Positions 54,134 to 62,166 of a DNA stretch of 64,000 nucleotides are shown here, one piece after another; within the stretch, counting starts at the first letter, position 1; every line of letters begins with the position of its first letter. Where the stretch lies: NCBI RefSeq assembly GCF_001543895.1, contig NZ_JYIJ01000018.1:732672-796671 (forward strand), written 5' to 3'. The position numbers were made by a program, and so were the translations under genes. This DNA comes from Carbonactinospora thermoautotrophica. GTDB lineage: Bacteria; Actinomycetota; Actinomycetes; Streptomycetales; Carbonactinosporaceae. Under the pieces are notes generated by a model. The model was not told where the DNA came from, made no database searches, and worked only from the letters and a program-made list of their open reading frames with translations.

Positions 54134-54280
54134 TCAGTACCAGGTGTTCCCGTAGCGGCGACGATGACGACGACGGCGGTGCCGACGGCCGTAGCCGTCC
54201 GACCAGTCGTCGTACCCGTGGCGGCGATGGCGCCTGCGACGATAGCCCTGCGGGTTGAGGGACTCGAAACGGAACGACAT
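54134..54280 (-). CDS. Small Arg/His/Tyr-rich peptide (48 aa), peptide 2
   Basis: ATG preceded by the near-ideal site AAAGGAGGT. The product begins MSFRFESLNPQ and continues with two clusters of Arg and His (RRRRHRRHG and RRHRRRRHRRRYG) separated by YDDWSDGYG, ending NTWY. No cysteine is present, unlike paralogue peptide 1. The conserved eleven-residue start followed by a variable basic region resembles a leader-core layout, but the basic region could also bind nucleic acid or membranes. First gene of a minus-strand set with the ABC exporter and kinase. No family recognised. Confidence 0.78.
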   Translation of the reverse strand: MSFRFESLNPQGYRRRRHRRHGYDDWSDGYGRRHRRRRHRRRYGNTWY

Positions 54281-54791
54281 GGTTACCTCCTTTGTGCTGC
54301 GGCCACGGTGGCCGCAGGCACTCGATCGTTGATCCCGCACGAACAGACCCTCATCTGCGGTGTGCGGACGATCGACGGGGACCGAAAGGCCGGAGATCGG
54401 AAAGGCTGCCGGAACTCCTCAACGCCCCGTTCTTCGCAAGGCGGAGCGGGAGTCGATCCGCACCGACTACCGGTGGCGTCCGTGCCGGCGGTACGCGCGA
54501 CAGGACCCCCTGGCAGTGGAGTCGAATTGATCTCCTATCCCTCCTCGAGGCGTCAGCAGCCGACCCCGGCTTCGGTGGGCTCGGCTGTCCCCTTTCAACA
54601 GCCGGCTTGCCTGTTTTATCACCGCTTGTCCTGCGTGCACCTCATGCAGATGAGGGCACTCGACCCCCGCAAATGAGGGCGCTGGGCACCCCCGAAAGGG
54701 AGAGCGGAATGCGAGGCGGGCACCGGGGGCAGCGCGGCCACGGTGCGGCCGCCGCGAATTGACTCCCTCAAACGGGGGCAAACTGGTAACT
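54281..54791. other. Divergent promoter region of peptide 2 and regulator 1
   Basis: The 511 bases control peptide 2 (-) and the NarL-type regulator (+). Parts recur in order upstream of peptide 1. I see no gene. TTTTATCAC-type AT-rich patches near 54610-54640 may be the promoter core. Confidence 0.45.
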
Positions 54792-55487
54792 GTGCGACGG
54801 TCACGAGTCGTCCTCTGCGACGAGCATCGCTCGTTCTGCGAAGCCCTCGCCGAGAGGCTTTCCGGGGAGGCGGATCTGGAGGTCGTCGAAGTGGTCCACG
54901 GGTTCGAGGACCTGCTCGCGGCGCTGCGACGGCACCGGCCCGACCTGCTCATCCTGGACCCCGTGATCGCCTCAGACGGTGACCCCGGCCCGATAGCGGC
55001 GGTGCGCCACGCCTCCCCGGAGACCGCCGTGATCGCGCTGACCGCCGAGACGTCCCCCACCGCAGTGGCGGCGGCCCTGCGCGCGGGTGCCGCCGGCTGG
55101 CTGCTCAAGACCATCAGCCTCGCCGAACTCGTCGAGGCCGTTCGCGGGGTACTGCGCGAGGAGTACCGGGTCGCGCCCGAGGTGCTGAGCCCGGCCCTGC
55201 GGGCCATCCTCGCCGAGGACCGGGCGTCTGATCAGGTCACGGAGCTGATCAGACGGCTGACGCCCCGGGAGTACCAGGTGTTGGCGTACGCGACGCAAGG
55301 GTTGTCCTCCCGCGCGATCGCTGAGCGCCTGGGCCTGGCGGACAGCACGGTACGCAAGTACATCCAGCGGGTACTGACCAAGCTACAGGTGCACAGCATC
55401 CTCGCCGCCGCGGCGCTGGGCCGCCAGGCGGGACTGGAGAAGACGGACGCCGTGACACCCCTGCGGCACAAGCGCCGGATGCCTTAG
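54792..55487 (+). CDS. NarL-type response regulator 1, atypical
   Basis: A 231-residue regulator. The receiver begins RRSRVVLCDEHRSFCEALAE and has LLILDPVIASDGDPG (phospho-Asp), LTAET and LLKTISLAEL (Lys), all in slightly unusual context. The C-terminal LuxR HTH is LTPREYQVLAYATQGLSSRA then IAERLGLADSTVRKYIQRVL. GTG at 54792 fits the receiver start; an in-frame TTG at 54759 is possible. No histidine kinase is adjacent. Divergent from peptide 2 and followed 14 bases later by a second regulator, it probably controls the peptide locus. Confidence 0.9.
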   Translation: MRRSRVVLCDEHRSFCEALAERLSGEADLEVVEVVHGFEDLLAALRRHRPDLLILDPVIASDGDPGPIAAVRHASPETAVIALTAETSPTAVAAALRAGAAGWLLKTISLAELVEAVRGVLREEYRVAPEVLSPALRAILAEDRASDQVTELIRRLTPREYQVLAYATQGLSSRAIAERLGLADSTVRKYIQRVLTKLQVHSILAAAALGRQAGLEKTDAVTPLRHKRRMP

Positions 55488-55501
55488 GAGGTTCGGCGGC
55501 G

Positions 55502-56143
55502 ATGCGCGTAATCCTCTGCGACCCCCACCTGGTCTTCGCCGAAGCGTTGGCGGCGATGCTGCGCAAGCGCGGCTGCGACGCCGAGGTCACGACGAGCCCC
55601 GCGTCAGCCCTCCGCGCTGCCGCGGCCGGCGCCGACGTGTGCGTCATGGACATCTCGTTCCCCGGCGAGGACGGCGTCGAAGGCACGCGTAGGATCCTGG
55701 CCGCGGCGCCGGACGTGAAGATCTTCGTGCTCACCGCGCGAACCGACCCGGACGCCGTACGCGCGGCCATCGACGCCGGGGCCACCGGGATCGCGTCCAA
55801 GCAGCGTGGAGTGCGCGAACTGATCGAGGCGATCGAACGGGTCGCGGACGGCGAGACCTACTGCGACCCGACGCTGTCCGAGGAACCGTCGGAGAACGGG
55901 GGACGCTACGGCGAACGGTTCCTGGCGGATTTCCTCACCTCCAGGGAACGCCAGGTGCTGGAGTACCTCGTCGAAGGGGCCAACACCCGCCGGATCGCCC
56001 GGAGCATGGGTATCACGTTCGCCACCGCCAGGACCCACGTCCAGGCTGTGCTGACCAAGCTTGGCGTGCATTCCAGGCTGGAAGCCGCGGCGTTCGCGGT
56101 GCGTAACGGAATCGTCCCGCCGCGGCGCGAGCGGGGAGCCTGA
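55502..56143 (+). CDS. NarL-type response regulator 2, atypical
   Basis: A 213-residue regulator with receiver motifs MRVILCDPHLVFAEALAAML, DVCVMDISFPGEDG (phospho-Asp), LTARTD and ASKQRG (Lys), and a LuxR HTH (LTSRERQVLEYLVEGANTRR then IARSMGITFATARTHVQAVL). ATG with AGGAGG about 9 bases upstream. It forms a tandem pair with regulator 1 and, like it, has no partner kinase in the window. Phosphorylation by the Ser/Thr kinase next door or heterodimer formation are possibilities. Confidence 0.9.
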   Translation: MRVILCDPHLVFAEALAAMLRKRGCDAEVTTSPASALRAAAAGADVCVMDISFPGEDGVEGTRRILAAAPDVKIFVLTARTDPDAVRAAIDAGATGIASKQRGVRELIEAIERVADGETYCDPTLSEEPSENGGRYGERFLADFLTSRERQVLEYLVEGANTRRIARSMGITFATARTHVQAVLTKLGVHSRLEAAAFAVRNGIVPPRRERGA

Positions 56144-56311
56144 ACGGTGCACCGGCTGCCTGGCGTAGGACGGCCGATGTCGTCGAGCAGCAGGTCCCGA
56201 GGCCGGGCGGTTTCGTCCAAGTATCCCCGACCGCAAAAACCCGGCTTCCCAAACGTGAGCAGATGACTACCATTCTCGGCACTACAGGACGATCCGTCGG
56301 GGAGATCTCAC

Positions 56312-57601
56312 ATGTCGACAGGGCTTCGACGCCGACGGCTGCGGCTGACCAAGGCATGGGACCGGTACGTGCACCGGGACCGGGATTCGCGCACTGACGA
56401 GCTGCCCGAGGATCTGCGTCCGGAGATCGTCGCGAGCTGGGAGCGTTCCGCGGACGCGGTGAGCCCCGATGTGGCGGAGGCACCGCTGGCCGATCCGGAG
56501 GACACCGAAAAGACCTGGGAGACGACACCGCTGCGCACTGCGGTGACGCGGATCGAGGAGGACCTGCGCCGTGCGGCCGAGGACGGCGACCTGGTGGTCG
56601 CGGTCACGGACCCCTCGGCGCGGATCCTCTGGACGTACGGGAGCCGGGTCATGCGCCGGCGTGCCGAGCGGGTGAACTTCGTGCCGGGAGGACGGTGGGA
56701 CGAGGCGAGCGTCGGAACCAACGCCCTCGACCTTGCGCTGCGGCTCGACGACGTGGCCACGGTGTACTCCGCCGAGCACTTCAGCTCGTGCGTCCACGGC
56801 TGGGTGTGCTGGGCGGCGCCGGTGCATGACCCGGTGACCGGACGGCAGCTCGGCGTCCTCGACCTCTCCACCACCTGGGACCGCACCCATCCGATGGGCA
56901 CGGCCACGGCGGCCGCCTTCGCGAGGCTGCTGGAGCAGGCGCTGCCGGCAGAGCGGACGGCAGGGCGGACGGCAGAGCGGACGCTGCCGGCCGCAGGCGA
57001 CAGCGGCTCCGTCGCCTCCCGGCCGGCTCCCCGGGGAGTGCTGGAGCTGCGCCTGCTCGGCCGGGCGGAAGCCCGGCTCGACGGCGGGCGGCTGCCGCTC
57101 ACCCGCCGCCAGGTCGAGATCCTCGCGTTACTGGCGCTGCACCCGGAGGGCTTGAGCCTGGACGCCCTGCACGCGCAGCTCTACGGGGACCGGTCCGTGT
57201 CGCGGGCCACCCTCAAGGCGGAGATCTCGCACCTGCGGGCAGTGCTCGGCGGCGGCATCTCCTCGCGCCCGTACCGTCTGGAGATGCCGGTGCGCTGCGA
57301 CGCGGGGGAGGTGCTGGAGTGCCTGCGCGAGGGGCGTCTCGTCGACGCCGCCGCGGCCTACCACGGCGACCTCCTCGCCGGGACCGACGCCCCGGGCCTC
57401 GCCGAGTTCGGCGCCTACCTCACGGTCGCGCTGCGGGAGGCGCTGCTCGCCACACCCGACCCTGAGGCGGTCCTCCGCTACGCCGCGGCCGCCCCGCACG
57501 ACGTCGAGGTCCTGGAGCGCGCCGTCCGGGCGCTCGGCGACACCCCGCACGCCGCCGGGCCGCTGCTGCGGGCGCGGCTGCGCATGGCGACCGGCGCGTG
57601 A
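56312..57601 (+). CDS. GAF-domain transcriptional regulator of the aldehyde dehydrogenase gene
   Basis: A 429-residue regulator. The N-terminal half is GAF-like, as in acetoin/aldehyde activators: PEIVASWERSADAVSPD, VAVTDPSARILWTYGSRVMR, NFVPGGRWDEASVGTNALDL and HGWVCWAAPVHDPVTGRQLG. The C-terminal half (from about 245) reads LELRLLGRAEARLDGGRLPL and RRQVEILALLALHPEGLSLD, a winged-helix segment, then a helical region. There is no Sigma54 AAA domain. It lies 90 bases before the aldehyde dehydrogenase gene and likely activates it. Contains a TTA codon at 57128-57130. ATG start. Confidence 0.85.
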   Translation: MSTGLRRRRLRLTKAWDRYVHRDRDSRTDELPEDLRPEIVASWERSADAVSPDVAEAPLADPEDTEKTWETTPLRTAVTRIEEDLRRAAEDGDLVVAVTDPSARILWTYGSRVMRRRAERVNFVPGGRWDEASVGTNALDLALRLDDVATVYSAEHFSSCVHGWVCWAAPVHDPVTGRQLGVLDLSTTWDRTHPMGTATAAAFARLLEQALPAERTAGRTAERTLPAAGDSGSVASRPAPRGVLELRLLGRAEARLDGGRLPLTRRQVEILALLALHPEGLSLDALHAQLYGDRSVSRATLKAEISHLRAVLGGGISSRPYRLEMPVRCDAGEVLECLREGRLVDAAAAYHGDLLAGTDAPGLAEFGAYLTVALREALLATPDPEAVLRYAAAAPHDVEVLERAVRALGDTPHAAGPLLRARLRMATGA

Positions 57602-57691
57602 CAACCAACCTTTCACCTACCTCCTCCCCGTTACCCTCCCGGGGCACCCGGTCCCAAGACGACGGGACCCACACAGGTACGGAGGGCGACG

Positions 57692-59209
57692 ATGGTGTAC
57701 GTCCCGCCGGGTCAGCCCGGCTCGGTCGTGTCCTTCCCGAAGAAGTACGACAACTTCATCGGCGGTAAGTGGATCGCGCCGGTCGACGGCGAGTACTTTG
57801 ACGACATCACCCCCGTCACCGGTGAGCCGTTCTGTGCGGTGGCCCGGTCCAAGGCGGCCGACATCGAGCTCGCGCTGGACGCCGCCCACGGCGCGGCCGA
57901 GACCTGGGGCCGCACCAGCCCGGCCGAGCGGTCGAAGATCCTGCTCAAGATCGCGGATCGGATGGAGGAGCACCTCGAGGAGCTCGCGGTCGCCGAGTCG
58001 TGGGAGAACGGCAAGCCGGTACGCGAGACGCTGGCGGCCGACATCCCGTTGGCCATCGACCACTTCCGGTACTTCGCCGGCGTGATCCGCGCCCAGGAGG
58101 GTTCGATCTCGCAGATCGACGAAGACACGGTGGCGTACCACTTCCACGAGCCCCTCGGCGTCGTCGGGCAGATCATCCCGTGGAACTTCCCGCTGCTCAT
58201 GGCGGCCTGGAAGCTGGCGCCCGCCCTCGCCGCCGGCAACTGCGTGGTGCTGAAGCCGGCCGAGCAGACCCCGGCGACCATCATGAAGCTGATGGAGATC
58301 GTCGGCGACCTGCTCCCGGACGGCGTCGTCAACGTCGTCAACGGCTACGGCGTGGAAGCCGGCAAGCCGCTGGCGTCGAACCCGCGCGTCGCGAAGGTCG
58401 CGTTCACCGGCGAGACGACCACCGGCCGGCTCATCATGCAGTACGCCTCGGAGAACATCATCCCGGTGACGCTGGAGCTCGGCGGGAAGAGCCCGAACAT
58501 CTTCCTGCCCGATGTGATGGCCGCCGAGGACGAGTTCCTCGACAAGGCGATCGAGGGATTCGTCATGTTCGCGCTCAACCAGGGCGAGGTCTGCACCTGC
58601 CCGTCCCGGGCCCTCATCCACGAGTCGATCTACGACGAGTTCATGTCCCGGGCGATCGCGCGCACCGAGGCGATCGTGACCGGCAACCCGCTCGACCCCG
58701 CGACCATGATCGGCGCCCAGGCCAGCAACGACCAGCTTGAGAAGATCCTCAGCTACATCGACATCGGCCGGCAGGAGGGCGCGCGGGTGCTGACCGGTGG
58801 CAAGCGCCGGACCGTGCCCGGGTTCGAGGGCGGCTACTACGTGGAGCCGACCATCTTCGAGGGCCACAACAAGATGCGGATCTTCCAGGAGGAGATCTTC
58901 GGTCCGGTCGTGTCGGTCACCACGTTCCGCGACGTCGACCAGGCCCTGGAGATCGCCAACGACACGCTGTACGGCCTCGGCGCAGGTGTGTGGTCCCGGG
59001 ACGCGAACACCGCCTACCGCCTCGGCCGCGGCATCAAGGCCGGGCGAGTCTGGGTGAACTGCTACCACGTTTACCCCGCGCACGCGGCCTTCGGCGGTTA
59101 CAAGCAGTCCGGCATCGGGCGTGAGACGCACAAGATGATGCTCGAGCACTACCAGCAGACGAAGAACCTGCTCGTCAGCTACAGCCCGCGCCCGCTCGGC
59201 TTCTTCTGA
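57692..59209 (+). CDS. NAD-dependent aldehyde dehydrogenase (AldB/ExaC type)
   Basis: A 505-residue aldehyde dehydrogenase: [20 protein letters not shown] (cofactor), [25 protein letters not shown] (general base Glu) and [13 protein letters not shown] (catalytic Cys). The ...GEVCTCPSR context and the C-terminal [20 protein letters not shown] are those of acetaldehyde-type dehydrogenases. ATG with GGAGG-like upstream sequence. Followed by the DUF779 gene that commonly accompanies this enzyme. Role: oxidation of acetaldehyde or related aldehydes. Confidence 0.95.
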   Translation: MVYVPPGQPGSVVSFPKKYDNFIGGKWIAPVDGEYFDDITPVTGEPFCAVARSKAADIELALDAAHGAAETWGRTSPAERSKILLKIADRMEEHLEELAVAESWENGKPVRETLAADIPLAIDHFRYFAGVIRAQEGSISQIDEDTVAYHFHEPLGVVGQIIPWNFPLLMAAWKLAPALAAGNCVVLKPAEQTPATIMKLMEIVGDLLPDGVVNVVNGYGVEAGKPLASNPRVAKVAFTGETTTGRLIMQYASENIIPVTLELGGKSPNIFLPDVMAAEDEFLDKAIEGFVMFALNQGEVCTCPSRALIHESIYDEFMSRAIARTEAIVTGNPLDPATMIGAQASNDQLEKILSYIDIGRQEGARVLTGGKRRTVPGFEGGYYVEPTIFEGHNKMRIFQEEIFGPVVSVTTFRDVDQALEIANDTLYGLGAGVWSRDANTAYRLGRGIKAGRVWVNCYHVYPAHAAFGGYKQSGIGRETHKMMLEHYQQTKNLLVSYSPRPLGFF

Positions 59210-59291
59210 TCACCTCATCCCGTCGCGGTTGAGCCCGGTGGCCGTCGTTCTTCCCGGCCGGCCACCGGGCCGCCCACCGAAAGGACGTCGC

Positions 59292-59675
59292 GTGGTCGAG
59301 AGGGTCTCCATCACGCCCGAGGCCGCCGCGCTCGTGCGTAAGCTGGCGGCGGTCTACGGCCCGTTGCTCTTCCACCAGTCGGGCGGCTGCTGCGACGGCA
59401 GCTCGCCGATGTGCTACCCGCGCGGCGAGTTCCGGGTCGGCGACTCCGACGTGTTCCTCGGCTGGGTCGCGGACACCCCGTTCTACATCTCGCGTCCGCA
59501 GTTCGAGTACTGGAAGCACACCCACCTGACGGTCGATGTGGTACCCGGACGGGGCAGCGGGTTCAGCGTCGAAGCCCCTGAAGGGGTGCGGTTCATCATC
59601 AGGTCGCGGCTCTTCACCGACGAGGAGGCCAAGGCCGCCGAGGCCGAACCACCGCCCACCGGGTGCCGGCATTAG
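59292..59675 (+). CDS. DUF779 protein
   Basis: A 127-residue DUF779 family protein: VERVSITPEAAALVRKLAAV, GPLLFHQSGGCCDGSSPMCY, VFLGWVADTPFYISRPQFEYW. The conserved GGCCDGS-x-PMC cysteines could bind a metal. GTG at 59292 follows AAAGGA. The family is nearly always next to ExaC-type aldehyde dehydrogenases; its function is unknown, perhaps maturation or stabilisation. Confidence 0.9.
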   Translation: MVERVSITPEAAALVRKLAAVYGPLLFHQSGGCCDGSSPMCYPRGEFRVGDSDVFLGWVADTPFYISRPQFEYWKHTHLTVDVVPGRGSGFSVEAPEGVRFIIRSRLFTDEEAKAAEAEPPPTGCRH

Positions 59676-59800
59676 GTGCTGCGGTAACGGGGGCACGGCG
59701 GGGGACCGGAGTCGGCCGGGCCGGAGCTCTCACCGGCCCGGCCGCCCGGAGCTCGCCGTTCTGGATGACCTTGGGAACACGCGTGGTTGCCTGGGGCGCC

Positions 59801-59989
59801 ATGAGCGCCCAGCAGGACCTGCCGATCATCTCGTTCCCCTCCCGGGAAGCGTGGGAGCGGTGGCTCGAGGAACACCACGCGACCTCGGGCGGGCTGTGGC
59901 TCAAGATCGCCAAGAAGCCCGAGACGCGAGCGCGGCGCATCGAGAAGTTCGTCACCATGCTGAGCGAGCACAAGAAGATCTATCCCTAG
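59801..59989 (+). pseudogene. YdeI-family gene with large internal deletion
   Basis: The 62 codons join the two ends of a YdeI/OmpD-associated family protein: the N-terminal SQQDLPIISFPSREAWERWL-like part (LPIISFPSREAWERWLEEHH, SGGLWLKIAKK) runs directly into the C-terminal KKPETRARRIEKFVTMLSEH. The family is normally near 190 residues, so about 130 are missing. The junction falls at AKK, present at both sites in intact relatives, suggesting recombination at a short repeat. The frame is open but the product is unlikely to fold. Confidence 0.75.
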
Positions 59990-60042
59990 CGGAGGCGAAA
60001 AGGCACACCCGAAGGCCAGCCCGCCGGCCCCGGCGCGGATCG

Positions 60043-61626
60043 TCAATCCCGGGCGATCATCGCCTCTTCCAGGTCCAGCTCACGCAGGACCCGGCGCAGC
60101 ACTTCGTCGTCGATCTGCCGCTCGTCGCGCAGCCGTACGAAAACCTCGCGCTCGGCGGCGAGCATCTCCCGGCGCAGGCGGCGGAACGCGGCGGCGGGCG
60201 TCTCATTGGATCCCGGGCCCGGGCCCGACCCGAGCCGCTCCCAGGCCCCGAGCTCCCGCCGCTCGGCGAGCTGGCGGAGGCTGTCCACGACGCCGTCCGG
60301 CGGCGCGACCTCCCTCGTCAGCGACTCGAGGCGTTCCAGGGCTGCCTGCACGGCCTTGCGCTGGGCGGCCGCCTCGGCCAGGTTGTCGGTGTAGCTCTCC
60401 TGCGTCCGCAGGTCGAGCCACCGGATCACCACGGGCAGCGTCAGTCCCTGCAACACGAGGGTCCCGAAGATCACGGAGAAGGTCAGGAAGAGGATCAGCT
60501 CGCGGCCGGGGAACGGCTGGCCGGAACTCGTGTGCAGCGGGATCGCGAACGCCGCCGCCAGGGACACCACGCCGCGCATGCCGGCCCAGGAGACGACGAC
60601 GGGGTACTGCCAGGGTGGGTACGGGTCGCGCTCCCGTATCCGCCGGAAGAGCCAGCGCGGGAGGTACGTCGCGGGGAACACCCACACGAACCGCGCCACG
60701 ATCACTGTGGCGAGGATCACGAGGGCGTACCAGGCCGCCTCCCCGAGGCTGTAGGACAGCGCGCCGAGGATGGCGCGCAGCTGCAGCCCGATGAGGGCGA
60801 ACACCACCGACTCGAGCAGGAACGAGACGATCTTCCAGATCGAGTGGGCCAGCAGACGCGTGGCGTACGTGCCTTCCGGGGCGCGGTGCCCGAGGTAGAG
60901 CCCGACGACGACCACGGACAGCACGCCGGAGGCGTGAATCCTCTCGGCGGCGAAGTAGACGGCGAAGGGGGTGAGGAGTTCCAGGGTGTTCTCCAGCAGC
61001 GGGTCCCGCAGCCGTACCCGCAGCCGGTGCAGCACCGGGGCGACGACGAGACCGATCGCCAGCCCGCCGAGAGCGGCGAACAGGAACTCGCCGACGCCCT
61101 CGAGCAGCGAGAAGCTCCCGCTGACCGCGGCCACCACCGCGACGCGGTACGCGGTGAGCGCGGTGGCGTCGTTGACGAGGCTCTCCCCGCCGAGGATCGT
61201 GACGATCCGGCGGGGAAGGCCGACCCGTCGGGCGATCGCCGTGGCCGCGACCGCGTCGGGGGGAGCGACGATCGCGCCGAGGGTGAAGGCCGCGGCCAAC
61301 GGCAGACCCGGGATCAGGGCGTACGCCACCCACCCGACGACCAGGGTGGTGAACAGCACCAGCCCGATCGAGAGCAGCCCGATGGGCCGCAGGTTGGAGC
61401 GGAAGCCCACGTAAGAGCTGTCGAGCGCGGCCGCGTACAGCAGCGGGGGGAGGAACAGGAGCAGCACGACTTCGGGTTCGAGCGCGAAGCTCGGCACGCC
61501 GGGCACGAACGACGCGACCACCCCCGCGACCACCAGCACGATGGCCGGGGGCAGCCCGAGCCGCCGGGCCGCCCCCGCGACGACGCTGGCCGCGAGGACC
61601 AGCAGGAACAGGTGCACCGCGTCCAT
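60043..61626 (-). CDS. Na+/H+ antiporter, CPA1 family
   Basis: A 527-residue membrane antiporter with about 12 TM segments: LGLPPAIVLVVAGVVASFVP, LFLPPLLYAAALDSSYVGFR, GAIVAPPDAVAATAIARRVG, ILGGESLVNDATALTAYRVA (the ND ion site), SWAGMRGVVSLAAAFAIPL. A cytoplasmic C-terminal helix region (about 390-527) ends in DLEEAMIARD. ATG at 61626 has GGAAGGAGG upstream. A 65-base scar of a second copy's 3' end lies at 29287. Confidence 0.93.
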   Translation of the reverse strand: MDAVHLFLLVLAASVVAGAARRLGLPPAIVLVVAGVVASFVPGVPSFALEPEVVLLLFLPPLLYAAALDSSYVGFRSNLRPIGLLSIGLVLFTTLVVGWVAYALIPGLPLAAAFTLGAIVAPPDAVAATAIARRVGLPRRIVTILGGESLVNDATALTAYRVAVVAAVSGSFSLLEGVGEFLFAALGGLAIGLVVAPVLHRLRVRLRDPLLENTLELLTPFAVYFAAERIHASGVLSVVVVGLYLGHRAPEGTYATRLLAHSIWKIVSFLLESVVFALIGLQLRAILGALSYSLGEAAWYALVILATVIVARFVWVFPATYLPRWLFRRIRERDPYPPWQYPVVVSWAGMRGVVSLAAAFAIPLHTSSGQPFPGRELILFLTFSVIFGTLVLQGLTLPVVIRWLDLRTQESYTDNLAEAAAQRKAVQAALERLESLTREVAPPDGVVDSLRQLAERRELGAWERLGSGPGPGSNETPAAAFRRLRREMLAAEREVFVRLRDERQIDDEVLRRVLRELDLEEAMIARD

Positions 61627-61792
61627 GGCCGCCTCCTTCCGCACCCCCCGTCACGCCGCCCTGATCGCCCTGCTTAGTGCTGTTTGGCACTGCTTGCGAC
61701 GATAGTGGCCGCGGCTCACCGCCACGAGGGCCGGCGGACCGGCGGGTGGCATGATGGTGGTTCTGGCCTCGGCACGACACCAGGAGGTCGCC

Positions 61793-62053
61793 GTGGCTGT
61801 CGTTTGCCCTCACGTCCAGGGTCTCCAGCCCGTGACGGCGCGGACCCCGGAAGGATGCGAGGAATGCCTCGCGGCCGGTGACCGCTGGGTCCACCTCAGG
61901 CTGTGCCTGTCCTGCGGCCACGTCGGCTGCTGCGATTCCTCGCCCAACCGTCACGCCACCCGCCACTTCCACGCGACGAATCACCCCGTGATCCGGTCGT
62001 TCGAGCCGGGTGAGGCCTGGCGCTGGTGCTACGTCGACGACGCGATCGTCTGA
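61793..62053 (+). CDS. UBP-type (ZnF-UBP) zinc finger protein
   Basis: An 86-residue protein that is essentially one ZnF-UBP domain: CPHVQGLQP, EGCEECLAAGDRWVHLRLCL, SCGHVGCCDSSPNRHATRHF and HATNHPVIRSFEPGEAWRW. Cysteine and histidine zinc ligands are all present. Bacterial members are widespread in actinobacteria and of unknown role, since ubiquitin is absent. GTG at 61793 follows AGGAGG. Confidence 0.9.
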   Translation: MAVVCPHVQGLQPVTARTPEGCEECLAAGDRWVHLRLCLSCGHVGCCDSSPNRHATRHFHATNHPVIRSFEPGEAWRWCYVDDAIV

Positions 62054-62089
62054 CGTCCGACGCGGCGAGCGGCCTGCCCCTCACCAACG

Positions 62090-62139
62090 CGTCGGGTGTG
62101 CGTGTCGTCACACGCGTGTGACGACACGCACACCCGACG
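62090..62139. repeat. 50-bp perfect palindrome, copy B
   Basis: Exact 25-base arms with no spacer, centred between 62114 and 62115. It equals copy A (474-523) except that the sixth base of each arm is G/C instead of A/T, with symmetry kept. It lies between the zinc-finger gene (+) and the mycosin gene (-), which converge, 37 bases after one stop and 28 before the other. Confidence 0.92.
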
Positions 62140-62166
62140 TTCCAGGGGCTCGCCAGCAGGCGGGGT

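Noticed and set aside
50379..54280. Calling the two small peptides lanthipeptide precursors
   Set aside because: No lanthionine synthetase or LanC-like domain is present, and the tails have almost no Ser/Thr; peptide 2 lacks cysteine.
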